Positions 51,233 to 61,626 of a DNA stretch of 64,000 nucleotides are shown piece after piece. The position numbers were made by a program, and so were the translations under genes. This stretch comes from Butyrivibrio fibrisolvens. GTDB lineage: Bacteria; Bacillota; Clostridia; Lachnospirales; Lachnospiraceae. The stretch is from contig NZ_CP065800.1 of assembly GCF_023206215.1 (NCBI RefSeq), positions 1,798,001 to 1,862,000 of the forward strand, read 5' to 3'. Below the pieces are notes generated by a model. It was given only the letters and a program-made list of their open reading frames with translations, did no database searches and was not told where the DNA came from. Each line of letters starts with the position of its first letter. The stretch's first letter is position 1.

Positions 51233-51441
51233 TATAATTCCAGAAGATTTATTTAGTGCGATGTTTTTTCGTATTTGATTAAAATGAATGAGTCAGTACA
51301 CTGCGCTATATTCTACAATAGATTCTTTTTGTGAAATTATGTAAGTAAGATGTCCTGGTGTCTGATATAATAAATTCGGCTTTTATATGAGTCATATAAT
51401 GAATTCGACTCAAAAGATTAATTTGAATACATGAGGTTATA

Positions 51442-53829
51442 ATGGATATTCCAACAGAATCTAATCTGATATTTGCTAAAATAATAATAGATATATCTCA
51501 TGAACAGGTCGACAGAACCTTCTGTTATAAGATTCCCGATCATCTTCGCGGAAGTATAGATATAGGAACCTGCGTACTTGTACCTTTTGGAAGAGGCAAT
51601 AATGTACGTACAGGTTATGTTATGGAGCTAACGGACACAGCAGATTTTGATCCTGATAAGATCAAGGAGATAAAAGGTATTGCTACTGAGAATCTGCCGG
51701 CAGAGGATGTGTTTATAAAACTTGCTGTATGGATGAAGCAAAGGTATGGCTCTACCATGTATGCAGCTCTTAAGACAGTACTTCCTGCACATAAGAAGCA
51801 GGCCGCTCTAAAGCATAAATATATATCGCTAAAAATGGCTGAGCGTGAGGCTAGAGAGTATTTTTATGAATGCAAGTCCAAAAACAGGAAAGCGCAGGAA
51901 AGGCTCCTTTCTGAGCTTTTGTCGGAGCCTGGTGAAAGGATACCTTATGAGCTTGTAACAGGTAAACTCAACATTTCTGCTGCTACGATCAGAAGCCTTA
52001 AGGATAAAGGCATTATAAGCGTAACAGAAGAAGAATATTACAGGAATCCTGTAAACATAAGTGAAGTAACAGCAAAGAAGCTGAATCTTTCGGATGAGCA
52101 ACAATACGTAGTTGATAAGGTCATGAATGATTATGATGACAATATCAGGAAGACCTATCTGCTTCATGGGATCACAGGAAGCGGTAAAACTGAAGTCTAT
52201 ATTCGTTTGATCGAAAAGATCATAGAGCGTGGCAAGCAGGCGATAGTTCTGATTCCTGAAATCTCACTGACCTATCAGACCCTGATGAGATTTTATCGTC
52301 ACTTTGGAGACAGAGTATCAGTTATGAATTCGACTCTTTCACCGGGTGAAAAATTTGATCAGTTTGAAAGGGCAAGAAACGGACAGCTTGATATTATAAT
52401 AGGTCCTCGTTCAGCTCTTTTTACTCCATTTAGTAATCTTGGGCTTATAATAATAGATGAGGAACATGAGCCTGCATATAAATCGGAGCAGATGCCAAAG
52501 TATCATGCAAGGGAAGCTGCTATAGAGCTGGCAAGACTTGTCAAAGGAGGCGCAAGCGTAGTACTTGGAAGTGCGACGCCTTCTCTTGAAGCTTATTACA
52601 AAGCTATTACAGGTGAATTCGAACTATTTGAACTCACCAAAAGACTTACCGGCGGAACACTTCCTGAAGTAGAATGCGTTGATCTAAGAGATGAGCTTAG
52701 AAGCGGTAACAGGTCTATTTTTTCAAGAAGTCTTAGAGAGGGAATAGAGGATAGGCTCCAAAGACATGAACAGCTTATGCTCTTCATAAACAGAAGGGGA
52801 CTTGCCGGATTTGTATCCTGCAGAAGCTGCGGACATGTGTTTAAATGCCCGCACTGCGATGTATCTTTGTCAGAGCATAAAGGGGGACGTCTGGTATGCC
52901 ACTACTGCGGATATTCGGAACCTGTAACAAGAATCTGCCCTGAATGCGGATCTAAGTATGTATCAGCCTTTAGAGCTGGTACCCAGCAGATAGAAAAGGA
53001 AGTGTTAAAATATTGGCCGCAGGCCAGAGTCCTAAGAATGGATGCGGATACGACCAGAACAAAAGACTCCTATCAGAAGATACTGACAGCATTTTCTAAT
53101 GAAGAAGCCGATATTCTTATAGGAACGCAGATGATAGTTAAGGGACATGACTTTCCTAAGGTTACACTTGTAGGCGTTCTGGCTGCTGATATGTCTCTAT
53201 ATGCCAATGACTACAGGGCAGCAGAGAGAACTTTCCAGTTACTGACTCAGGCAGCAGGAAGGGCTGGAAGGGGCAAACTTCCCGGCAAAGTAATCGTGCA
53301 GAGTTATCAGCCTGATCACTATGCCATACAGACAGCTGCTAGGCAGGATTATAACGCGTTTTATGATGAAGAGATTGCATATAGAAGACTTCTTGCATAT
53401 CCTCCTGTAGCGCATATGATGGCAGTACAGATAACTTCAAGATATGAAGACAGCGGTATTAGCTTTGCAAACAGACTTAGGACTATTCTGGAACAACCTG
53501 TTGTTGCAGGAATTGGCACTGAAGATGCTATGTTTAATGCTTCTTATAACCACAGACATAATTTGGATACAGGTAATGATACAATGTCTGCTTACGTTAA
53601 TGGAAGCCTTATGGAAAGCGCAAAAACGGTGATCATAGGACCTGCTGCAGCTAATATATCAAAAATTAATGATGTTTTCAGATTTGTTATATATGTTAAG
53701 TCGGCGGATTATGCTATATTAACTAGGATGAAGGACAAAATCGAACGATATACCGCTAGACTTATAGAAGCTGGACAATACCGCGGATATTCGGTACAAT
53801 TTGATTTTGACCCTATAAACGGGTTCTAA
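51442..53829 (+). CDS. priA: Primosomal protein N' (replication restart helicase)
   Basis: The 795-residue product has the 3'-DNA-binding N-terminal domain, a winged helix region, helicase motif I GITGSGKTEVY (GSGKT 246-250), motif II IIDEEHEPAYKSEQ, two zinc-binding clusters (CRSCGHVFKCPHCD and CHYCGYSEPVTRICPECG), and motifs V-VI (GTQMIVKGHDFPKVT, LTQAAGRAGRG). PriA restarts stalled forks. It heads the priA-def-fmt cluster found in most Firmicutes. Confidence 0.95.
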   Translation: MDIPTESNLIFAKIIIDISHEQVDRTFCYKIPDHLRGSIDIGTCVLVPFGRGNNVRTGYVMELTDTADFDPDKIKEIKGIATENLPAEDVFIKLAVWMKQRYGSTMYAALKTVLPAHKKQAALKHKYISLKMAEREAREYFYECKSKNRKAQERLLSELLSEPGERIPYELVTGKLNISAATIRSLKDKGIISVTEEEYYRNPVNISEVTAKKLNLSDEQQYVVDKVMNDYDDNIRKTYLLHGITGSGKTEVYIRLIEKIIERGKQAIVLIPEISLTYQTLMRFYRHFGDRVSVMNSTLSPGEKFDQFERARNGQLDIIIGPRSALFTPFSNLGLIIIDEEHEPAYKSEQMPKYHAREAAIELARLVKGGASVVLGSATPSLEAYYKAITGEFELFELTKRLTGGTLPEVECVDLRDELRSGNRSIFSRSLREGIEDRLQRHEQLMLFINRRGLAGFVSCRSCGHVFKCPHCDVSLSEHKGGRLVCHYCGYSEPVTRICPECGSKYVSAFRAGTQQIEKEVLKYWPQARVLRMDADTTRTKDSYQKILTAFSNEEADILIGTQMIVKGHDFPKVTLVGVLAADMSLYANDYRAAERTFQLLTQAAGRAGRGKLPGKVIVQSYQPDHYAIQTAARQDYNAFYDEEIAYRRLLAYPPVAHMMAVQITSRYEDSGISFANRLRTILEQPVVAGIGTEDAMFNASYNHRHNLDTGNDTMSAYVNGSLMESAKTVIIGPAAANISKINDVFRFVIYVKSADYAILTRMKDKIERYTARLIEAGQYRGYSVQFDFDPINGF

Positions 53830-53899
53830 TGATATTTTTATTAACAACTAATGTTTTAGTATGTGCAAAAGTGCTGCACAGATTATTTGGAGGTATAAA

Positions 53900-54391
53900 A
53901 TGGCAATAAGACAGATTCGTGAATTTGGTGATGATGTACTTGAAAAAAAGTGCAAGCCTGTCAGAGAGATGACAGATTCAATACAGGAACTTATCGATGA
54001 TATGTTCGAAACAATGTATGAAGCAAACGGTGTCGGACTTGCAGCTCCTCAGGTTGGTATTCTTAAAAGAATCATGGTCATCGACTGCACAGGTGAAGAC
54101 CCATTTGTATTTATCAATCCTGAAATACTTGAGACAAGCGGAGAGCAGACCGGATACGAGGGATGCCTTTCAATCCCGGGTAAGAGCGGCGTTGTGACAA
54201 GACCTAATTATGTAAGAGTTAAAGCTCTTGACCGTGACATGAACGAGTTCGAGCTTGAAGCAGAAGAGCTCTTTGCACGTGCAATATGCCATGAATGTGA
54301 ACACCTTGATGGACATATGTATGTAGAAAAGGTTGCCGGCGGAGTAGAAGGACTTGTAGATAACGAAGAACTTTATAAGGACGAAAACTAA
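53900..54391 (+). CDS. def: Peptide deformylase
   Basis: The 163-residue enzyme has the three deformylase motifs GVGLAAPQVG, EGCLSIPG and HECEHLDG, which hold the catalytic metal and glutamate. It removes the N-formyl group from nascent proteins. The ATG at 53900 follows GGAGGTATAAA; an earlier in-frame start at 53861 adds a non-homologous lead. Its stop overlaps the ATG of fmt by one base, so translation is coupled. Confidence 0.95.
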   Translation: MAIRQIREFGDDVLEKKCKPVREMTDSIQELIDDMFETMYEANGVGLAAPQVGILKRIMVIDCTGEDPFVFINPEILETSGEQTGYEGCLSIPGKSGVVTRPNYVRVKALDRDMNEFELEAEELFARAICHECEHLDGHMYVEKVAGGVEGLVDNEELYKDEN

Positions 54392-55320
54392 TGAAAATAG
54401 TATATATGGGAACTCCTGATTTTGCTGCATATGCACTTAAAAAGCTCTATGAAGCAGGACAGGAAATAAAATGTGTTGTCACACAACCTGACAAACCAAA
54501 AGGAAGAAGCGGTAAGCTCGTATGCTCTCCTGTTAAGGAATTTGCTCTTGAAAAAAATCTTCCGGTATATCAGCCAGAAAAGATAAAGGCAGCAGATAGT
54601 GTTGCATATCTTAAAAATATAGAGGCAGATCTGTATGTAGTAGCAGCTTTTGGACAGATACTGTCTCAGGAGGTTCTTGATATTCCAAGGTTTGGATGTG
54701 TTAATATACATGCATCACTCCTTCCTAAGTACAGAGGAGCAGCTCCTATTCAACAGGCACTTCTTGATGGCAACAAAGAGACCGGTGTAACACTCATGCA
54801 GATGAATGCAGGGATGGATACAGGTGATATCCTCATGCAGGAAAGTCTTGAGATCACTGATGAGGATACAGCAGGTACTCTTTTTGACAAGCTTATGGAA
54901 CTTGGCGGCGATATGATAGTAAGAGCTGTTCCCAAGATAGAAAAAGGCGAACTTACACCTGTGCCTCAGGATAATGATAAGGCAACCAAAGTTGGTAAGT
55001 TTACAAAAGAGATGGGACTGATTGACTGGACCAGGGATGCAGCATATATAGACAGACTTATAAGAACTATGGATCCATGGCCAAGTGCGTATACACATAT
55101 GGGAGATAAGACTCTTAAGATCTGGAAGGCAAGACCTGTTGATAAGACATCTGATGCAAAGGCCGGCGAAGTATTTGAAGTATCCAAAAATACATTTATG
55201 GTAGCAACAGGCAAAGGAAGTCTTGAAGTTCATGAAGTTCAGCTTGAAGGCAAAAAGCGTATGCCGGCAGGTGATTTCATGAGAGGAAGCCATCTGGAAG
55301 CAGGCCAGCTTTTTAATTGA
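54391..55320 (+). CDS. fmt: Methionyl-tRNA formyltransferase
   Basis: The 309-residue product has the formyl-transfer core NIHASLLPKYRGAAPIQ (catalytic Asn/His) with MQMNAGMDTGDIL, and a C-terminal tRNA-binding domain. It formylates initiator Met-tRNA using 10-formyl-tetrahydrofolate, the reaction reversed at protein level by the adjacent def product. Confidence 0.95.
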   Translation: MKIVYMGTPDFAAYALKKLYEAGQEIKCVVTQPDKPKGRSGKLVCSPVKEFALEKNLPVYQPEKIKAADSVAYLKNIEADLYVVAAFGQILSQEVLDIPRFGCVNIHASLLPKYRGAAPIQQALLDGNKETGVTLMQMNAGMDTGDILMQESLEITDEDTAGTLFDKLMELGGDMIVRAVPKIEKGELTPVPQDNDKATKVGKFTKEMGLIDWTRDAAYIDRLIRTMDPWPSAYTHMGDKTLKIWKARPVDKTSDAKAGEVFEVSKNTFMVATGKGSLEVHEVQLEGKKRMPAGDFMRGSHLEAGQLFN

Positions 55321-55424
55321 TAGAAGATAATAAGTCAGCATAAAAAATAAAAGACTTAAGATTAAATCTTTACATGATAATATGACTCGTGACCGTAGAT
55401 ATAGAGTCATAAGGAGGTATTATA

Positions 55425-56114
55425 ATGGGTTATTATTATTTTGACTGGACATATATTCTTGTAATCGCCGGAGCGCTTCTAAGTCTTCTGGCAAGCTGGA
55501 ATGTAAAATCGTCATACAACAGATATGCAAGGATTGCTAATATGCGAGGACTCACAGGCGCAGAAGCAGCAAGACGCATCCTGGAAGCCAACAATGTGAT
55601 GAACGTTCAGGTACAGCATGTAAGAGGAGAACTTACAGACCATTATGATCCGAGAACACAGACAGTTAACCTTTCTGATTCTGTCTACAATTCTACATCT
55701 GTTGCGGCGCTTGGCGTAGCAGCACATGAGTGCGGACATGTAATGCAGCATGAGACAGGATATGTTCCGCTTCAGATCCGAACAGCTCTGGTACCGGCTG
55801 CCAACATCGGATCAAGATTTGGTATATATATTGTAATACTTGGACTTATACTTGCATTTGAGCCGTTAACAACTATAGGAATCTGGGTATTCTCACTTGC
55901 AGTTTTATTCCAGATAGTAACACTTCCTGTAGAATTCGACGCATCAAGAAGAGCACTTTCAATGCTTGAAGGCTACGGAATGATGGGACAGGAAGAAGTT
56001 GGCGGAGCAAGGAAAGTACTCACCGCAGCAGCTCTTACATATGTTGCAGCAGCCGCTGCATCTGTGATGAGTCTTGTTAGACTCCTTATACTTAGAGACA
56101 ACAGAAGAAGATAA
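55425..56114 (+). CDS. YugP-family membrane zinc metallopeptidase
   Basis: The 229-residue product has an N-terminal transmembrane segment, the zinc motif AAHECGHVMQHETGY (HExxH) near residue 105, and further hydrophobic segments around 125-165 and 200-220, the organisation of YugP/PF04298 peptidases. Substrate unknown. AAGGAGG precedes the ATG and its stop overlaps the start of rsmB. Confidence 0.9.
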   Translation: MGYYYFDWTYILVIAGALLSLLASWNVKSSYNRYARIANMRGLTGAEAARRILEANNVMNVQVQHVRGELTDHYDPRTQTVNLSDSVYNSTSVAALGVAAHECGHVMQHETGYVPLQIRTALVPAANIGSRFGIYIVILGLILAFEPLTTIGIWVFSLAVLFQIVTLPVEFDASRRALSMLEGYGMMGQEEVGGARKVLTAAALTYVAAAAASVMSLVRLLILRDNRRR

Positions 56115-57517
56115 TGATTAGTGAAAGAGAAATAGCACTTGATATAATAATGGAAACAGATAAGGGAGATGCATCGCACTCCCTTATTCGTGATGTTCTG
56201 GGAAAATATGACTATCTGGAGCCCAGGCAGAAAGCTTTTATCAAAAAGCTGGCCCAGGGAAGTCTTGAACGTCGTATAACACTTGATTATATAACAGATA
56301 GCTTTGCAAGTGTCAAAACTGCAAAGCAAAAGCCACTCATAAGAAGTCTTCTTAGGATGAGTGTGTATCAGATTTTCTATATGGATCAGGTTCCTGACAG
56401 CGCTGCGATCAACGAAGCAGTTAATCTGGCAGGCAAAAGAGGATTTAAGAATCTCAAGGGATTTGTAAATGGTGTTCTTAGAAATATCTCAAGGCAGAAG
56501 GATAAGATAACCTTTCCTGCGCCTTCAAAAAAGGATAAAAAAAGTCAGATCACCAGCCTTTCTGTAACCTATTCCATGCCAGAGTTTATATGTGATCTTT
56601 TCCTTAAAAATTATGGATACGATCAGACAGAAGACATTCTTAAAGCTTTTTTAAATCCGCGTCCTGTAACCATCAGGATGGACGAGAGACTGTCCAAGGA
56701 GGAAATGAAAAGACTTGCAGACTCTATGATAGAGGAATCCGGAGACAATTTTGCTATCAAGCAGCATGAACTTCTGCCATATGCATATGAGCTGACACAC
56801 ACAGATAATATCCAGTATCTGCCAGGTTATGAAGAAGGCAACTGGATGGTTCAGGACGTTAGCTCGATGCTTGTAAGTGAAGTTGCAGGCCTTAAAAAAG
56901 GAGATGTCGTAATAGATGTGTGCAGTGCTCCCGGAGGTAAAGCCTTGCATGCTGCAGCTAAGCTTGCAGCATTGGAAAAAAACGCTGAGCCCTGTGACGA
57001 AAAACCTCATGTCTATTCCCGGGATCTTACTGGCTTTAAGACAAGAATAATCGAGGAAAATGTTGATAGAATGGGGCTTTCTGATATCGTGACTGTTGAA
57101 GTTCATGATGCTTTGGAACATGATGAAGCTTTTGAAAATAAAGCTGACGTTCTGTACTGCGATCTGCCATGTTCAGGTCTTGGAATTATAGGAAGAAAGG
57201 CCGATATAAAGTATGGAGCATCCCAAAAGTCACTTAAATCGCTCTCTTGTTTACAGCAAAAGATCCTTGAAAATGTCTGGAATTATGTAAAACCGGGCGG
57301 AATCATGATGTATTCGACCTGTACTATCAACCCTTATGAGAATGAGAAGATGGTTGATTATATCTGTGAGAATCTGCCCTTTGAAAGAGTGGATATTACT
57401 ATGTCTGTTCCTTCTGCGCTTAGAAATGAAGAAAGCCTTTCAAAAGGATACCTTCAGCTTCTGCCTGGAGTATACGATACAGACGGATTCTTTTTGGCTA
57501 AGCTTAGAAGAGTCTGA
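56114..57517 (+). CDS. rsmB: 16S rRNA (cytosine967-C5)-methyltransferase RsmB
   Basis: The 467-residue product has an N-terminal NusB-like domain (about 1-140) and a C-terminal Rossmann methyltransferase with VIDVCSAPGGKALHAA, YCDLPCSGLG (catalytic Cys of the PC motif) and YSTCTINPYENE (second Cys). It methylates C967 of 16S rRNA. The start overlaps the end of the upstream peptidase gene by one base. Confidence 0.94.
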   Translation: MISEREIALDIIMETDKGDASHSLIRDVLGKYDYLEPRQKAFIKKLAQGSLERRITLDYITDSFASVKTAKQKPLIRSLLRMSVYQIFYMDQVPDSAAINEAVNLAGKRGFKNLKGFVNGVLRNISRQKDKITFPAPSKKDKKSQITSLSVTYSMPEFICDLFLKNYGYDQTEDILKAFLNPRPVTIRMDERLSKEEMKRLADSMIEESGDNFAIKQHELLPYAYELTHTDNIQYLPGYEEGNWMVQDVSSMLVSEVAGLKKGDVVIDVCSAPGGKALHAAAKLAALEKNAEPCDEKPHVYSRDLTGFKTRIIEENVDRMGLSDIVTVEVHDALEHDEAFENKADVLYCDLPCSGLGIIGRKADIKYGASQKSLKSLSCLQQKILENVWNYVKPGGIMMYSTCTINPYENEKMVDYICENLPFERVDITMSVPSALRNEESLSKGYLQLLPGVYDTDGFFLAKLRRV

Positions 57518-57572
57518 ATACATGATCTGATATCCAGAACATAATAAGATTGTGATATGAATACAAGCGATT

Positions 57573-57651
57573 AGTTAAGAATATCAGCTTTAAAGTAATA
57601 TAGAATAGAAGAGGTAAGTTAAGGATATCAGCTTTAAAGTAATATAGAATA
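57573..57651 (+). repeat. Direct repeat, two units 44 bp apart
   Basis: AGTTAAGRATATCAGCTTTA and following bases (35 bp) occur at 57573 and 57617, upstream of rlmN. Non-coding. Confidence 0.75.
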
Positions 57652-57698
57652 ATGGGATTAAAAGTAATATGAGCATTATCCCAAAATAGGAAAAAGTA

Positions 57699-58781
57699 AT
57701 GAATGATAGTAATATAGACAACAACATAGATAACAAAATATCAGATACACTTCCTGATATAAAATCAATGCCTCTTCCAGAGCTTACACAAGCTATCATA
57801 AGCCTTGGCGAACCTAAGTTTCGTGCCAAGCAGCTTTATGAATGGATGCACAAAAAGATGGCAGGAAGCTATGATGAGATGACCAATATACCAAAGTCTC
57901 TCAAAGAAAAGCTTAAAGTTTCGTATTCCTATACATCGCTAAAAGTAGTAGATGTTCAGGAATCTAAGCTTGATGAGACCAAGAAATTTCTCTTCGGACT
58001 TTCTGATGGCAATGTCATCGAAAGCGTATTTATGAAGTATAAGTTTGGTTGTAGCGTATGTATATCATCTCAGGTTGGATGCCGTATGGGATGCAGATTC
58101 TGTGCTTCTACTATAGACGGCGTAGTAAGATCCTTGATGCCAGGAGAGATGCTGGATCAGATATATGCAATTTCCAGGATCACAGGACAGAAGATATCTC
58201 ACGTAGTAGTAATGGGTTCAGGTGAGCCACTTGATAACTATGACAATCTACTGGTATTTATACGTATGCTTACAGGTGAAGATGGTATGAACATGAGTCA
58301 GAGGAATCTGACTGTGTCTACATGCGGCCTTGTTCCTAAGATCAGAGAGCTTGCAGGAGAACATTTTTCTATCAATCTTGCCCTGTCTTTACATGCTTCA
58401 AATCAGGAGAAGAGACAGAAACTTATGCCTATAGCCAATAAGTATGAGCTTTCTGATGTTATTGATGCCTGTCGCTATTATTTTAATGAAACCGGAAGAC
58501 AGCTTACATTTGAGTATTCGCTTGTAGCCGGAGTTAATGATACTACGGAAGATGCCCAGAAACTGTCAGAACTTTTAAAAGGTCTTAATGCAATAGTAAA
58601 CCTTATCCCTGTAAATCCTATCAAAGAGCGTGACTTTGCGGCTCCGACACGGGAGAATGCCCTTGCTTTCAAAAATAAACTTGAAAAAAGCGGAATAAAT
58701 GTTACTATAAGAAGGGAAATGGGCAGGGATATTGACGGTGCATGCGGACAGCTTCGCAGAAGACACCTTAACGAAAATTGA
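57699..58781 (+). CDS. rlmN: 23S rRNA (adenine2503-C2)-methyltransferase RlmN
   Basis: The 360-residue radical SAM enzyme has the cluster motif in QVGCRMGCRFCAST (C-x3-C-x2-C), VVMGSGEPLDNYDN and the C-terminal catalytic cysteine in DGACGQLRR. It methylates C2 of A2503 in 23S rRNA and A37 of some tRNAs. The first 25 residues are Asn/Asp/Ile-rich and unlike the family, so a later start cannot be excluded. Confidence 0.93.
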   Translation: MNDSNIDNNIDNKISDTLPDIKSMPLPELTQAIISLGEPKFRAKQLYEWMHKKMAGSYDEMTNIPKSLKEKLKVSYSYTSLKVVDVQESKLDETKKFLFGLSDGNVIESVFMKYKFGCSVCISSQVGCRMGCRFCASTIDGVVRSLMPGEMLDQIYAISRITGQKISHVVVMGSGEPLDNYDNLLVFIRMLTGEDGMNMSQRNLTVSTCGLVPKIRELAGEHFSINLALSLHASNQEKRQKLMPIANKYELSDVIDACRYYFNETGRQLTFEYSLVAGVNDTTEDAQKLSELLKGLNAIVNLIPVNPIKERDFAAPTRENALAFKNKLEKSGINVTIRREMGRDIDGACGQLRRRHLNEN

Positions 58782-58829
58782 CCTGCTAATTTTAATCTCG
58801 GCTCAATTACGGCCGGATGGAGGAGTATC

Positions 58830-59570
58830 TTGATCAAATCGTTTTCCATAACTGACATTGGAAAAGAACGCGAGCTGAACCAGGATTATGTATTTGAATC
58901 CCAAGAGAGAATTGGAAATCTGTCCAATCTCTTTATTGTTGCCGATGGTATGGGAGGACATAATGCAGGAGATTATGCGTCACGTTTCAGTGTGAATAAA
59001 ATAGTTGAAGGAATAGAAGGCTCTTTTGAACAGAGCCCTGTTAAGATTCTGAATCAGTCTATACAGAATGCTAATGCCAAGCTTCGCCGCGTTGCAGAAG
59101 AAGATATTAGTATGAAAGGTATGGGAACGACTCTTGTCGCAGCTACTATAATGGGACATTTTCTGCAGGTAGCCAATATCGGAGACAGCAGATTATATAT
59201 CATAAATGGCGATAATATCAGACAGATTACCAGAGACCATTCTCTTGTTGAAGAGATGGTCAGAATGGGTGGTATCGACAGAGAAGCTGCGCGTAATCAC
59301 ATTGACAAGAATATAATAACCAGAGCTGTAGGAGCTACAGACAAACTGGATATCGACTTTTTCCAGGAAGAGATTAATGCTGGCGATATTATACTGATGT
59401 GTTCAGATGGTCTTACCAATATGCTGAGCGATGATGCAATCAGGGATATAGTCAACAGGCAGGGTGAGATAGAGGATAAGGCCCGAGTACTTGTAAATGC
59501 TGCCAATGAGAATGGTGGTAAAGACAACATTTCAGTTATCCTTATTGAAATCTCGGAGGAAGATAGATGA
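58830..59570 (+). CDS. PP2C-type serine/threonine phosphatase
   Basis: The 246-residue product starts at a TTG with GGAGGAG six bases upstream. It has the PP2C metal motifs: ELNQDYV, VADGMGGHNAGD, IGDSRLY, MCSDGLTNML and GGKDNISVIL. It should reverse phosphorylation by the kinase encoded next, with which it overlaps by 4 bases, the classic prpC-prkC arrangement. Confidence 0.93.
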   Translation: MIKSFSITDIGKERELNQDYVFESQERIGNLSNLFIVADGMGGHNAGDYASRFSVNKIVEGIEGSFEQSPVKILNQSIQNANAKLRRVAEEDISMKGMGTTLVAATIMGHFLQVANIGDSRLYIINGDNIRQITRDHSLVEEMVRMGGIDREAARNHIDKNIITRAVGATDKLDIDFFQEEINAGDIILMCSDGLTNMLSDDAIRDIVNRQGEIEDKARVLVNAANENGGKDNISVILIEISEEDR

Positions 59571-61615
59571 TTAGAATCGGGATGATCATCGGCGACCGCT
59601 ATGAAATTCAGGAAAAAATCGGAACTGGCGGAATGTCCGATGTATACAGAGCACTTGATCATAAATTAAATCGTCCTGTTGCAGTCAAGGTACTGAAGCA
59701 GGAATTTTCAGAGAACCAGAATTTTGTACAGAAGTTTCGTTCTGAAGCACAGGCAGCAGCTGGCCTGATGCATCCAAATATTGTCAATGTCTATGATGTA
59801 GGCAATGATAAGGGAGTCTACTACTTCGTAATGGAGCTTGTAGATGGAATAACTTTAAAGAAATATATTGAAAAGAAATCAAGACTTACAGTCAAGGAAG
59901 CTGTAAGTATAGGAATACAGGTCGCAATGGGACTCGATGCTGCTCATAAGAACAACATAGTCCATCGTGACATTAAGCCTCAGAATATCATGATCAGTAA
60001 GGACGGCAAGGTCAAGGTTACTGATTTTGGTATAGCCAAGGCTGCGTCCAGTAATACTATTACTTCAAATGTAATGGGATCAGTACATTACACTTCTCCT
60101 GAACAGGCAAGAGGTGGTTTTTCTGATGCCAAGAGCGATATCTATTCACTTGGTGTAACCTTGTTTGAGATGGTAACAGGACGTGTTCCTTTTAACGGTG
60201 ATACAACAGTTGCTATTGCGATAAAGCATATTCAGGAACAGTTCCCGTCTCCTTCTATATATGCTCCGGATCTTCCTATAAGTGTTGAGAAGATAATCCT
60301 TAAGTGTTGCCAGAAATCTCCTGATCGCAGATACCAGAATGCTACAGATCTTATTAAGGATCTGAAGCGCTCACTTATCACACCTAATGAAGATTTTGTG
60401 GTACTTGTTGATCCTGATGAAGAAGGTGCTACCAGAATAGCATCTGACGATGAGCAGGAGATGATCAGAAATGGTAACCCTCAGGGCGGTAAAACAGGTG
60501 AGATGCGCCTAAACGATACCGGCACGATAGGTTCTGATGATCAGATCAAAACTGTAAGGAACAACCGTAATAGCAGGGATATACAGAGCAGCCCTAATTC
60601 ACAGCGTACATCAAATGACAAGAATTATCGTGATGAGTACGATGAAGGTGATTACGTTTATGACAGATCCTACAGACCCGGCAGCAAGAAAAGGAAAGAC
60701 GTCAGATCAGACGATAGTCTTGACAAGATAATGATACTTATGGCTGTAGTTGCAGTTGTACTTGTATTTGTTATAATTGCTTTTATTGTAGGTGGACACA
60801 TGGGGCTTTTTGGGGCAGGTACGACAGGAAGCTCAGCTACCGTTTCGTCTACTCAGGCAGCAGGATCTGATGCATCAGGGATCATAGTTCCTGATGTTGT
60901 AGGCATGTCCTACATAGAAGCCAAGACTACCCTTCAGGACAAGGGGTTTAAAGTTGAAAAAGTAGATGATAATGAAAGTTCTGAAGCTAAAAATGTAGTT
61001 GTAGCGCAGACTCCGTCAAAGGATACAAGGCAGGCAAGCGGAACTACAGTTACCATAACAGTAAGTACAGGTGCGCATATGGCTGCATCTGATACCGCTT
61101 CTTCAGAGTCTAGTGCTAATGAAGTTGTAATGCCTAGTGTTATAGGCCTTGATGAAGCTTCGGCAAGACTTGAGCTCGTGGAGATGGGCTTTTCTAACAG
61201 CAATATCAATGTAGTTATGGTCAATAATGAAGATGCTTCACTTACAGATCTTGTGATCAATCAGACTCCTGCCAAGGGAACCAAAGTATCCACAGACTCA
61301 ACAATCAATCTTGAGGTTTCTGTAGGACCTAAGGCGGCAGCAGCATATGTATTTGTAGGCAATATAGAAGCACCTACAGAGAACACCTATTATACCAGCG
61401 GAACTACAGTTAATGTTACGATAACAGCAGCTGACGGAACACTTTTGTTCAGTTCTGCTACAAGTTCTTTTCCTATATCTGTGATACAGAGTCAGAATCA
61501 GGCGTACACATCCTCAACAACTGCAACTCTTGAGATGAGTTTTGTAGTCAATACCGAGTCTGGAACTGTGACACAGTCAGTAACAAGGACAGTTTCGCTT
61601 ACGCAGATGCAATAA
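59567..61615 (+). CDS. PASTA-domain serine/threonine kinase (PrkC/Stk family)
   Basis: The 682-residue product has an N-terminal Hanks kinase domain: GTGGMSDVY loop (19-27), K41, HRDIKPQNI (D135) and DFG (D153). A linker rich in Arg/Ser/Asn, a single transmembrane helix (about 388-410) and two PASTA repeats (about 440-505 and 518-590) follow, then a beta-rich extracellular tail. It senses cell-wall muropeptides and controls growth and dormancy exit in relatives. Confidence 0.94.
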   Translation: MIRIGMIIGDRYEIQEKIGTGGMSDVYRALDHKLNRPVAVKVLKQEFSENQNFVQKFRSEAQAAAGLMHPNIVNVYDVGNDKGVYYFVMELVDGITLKKYIEKKSRLTVKEAVSIGIQVAMGLDAAHKNNIVHRDIKPQNIMISKDGKVKVTDFGIAKAASSNTITSNVMGSVHYTSPEQARGGFSDAKSDIYSLGVTLFEMVTGRVPFNGDTTVAIAIKHIQEQFPSPSIYAPDLPISVEKIILKCCQKSPDRRYQNATDLIKDLKRSLITPNEDFVVLVDPDEEGATRIASDDEQEMIRNGNPQGGKTGEMRLNDTGTIGSDDQIKTVRNNRNSRDIQSSPNSQRTSNDKNYRDEYDEGDYVYDRSYRPGSKKRKDVRSDDSLDKIMILMAVVAVVLVFVIIAFIVGGHMGLFGAGTTGSSATVSSTQAAGSDASGIIVPDVVGMSYIEAKTTLQDKGFKVEKVDDNESSEAKNVVVAQTPSKDTRQASGTTVTITVSTGAHMAASDTASSESSANEVVMPSVIGLDEASARLELVEMGFSNSNINVVMVNNEDASLTDLVINQTPAKGTKVSTDSTINLEVSVGPKAAAAYVFVGNIEAPTENTYYTSGTTVNVTITAADGTLLFSSATSSFPISVIQSQNQAYTSSTTATLEMSFVVNTESGTVTQSVTRTVSLTQMQ

Positions 61616-61626
61616 TTGGAGATTTA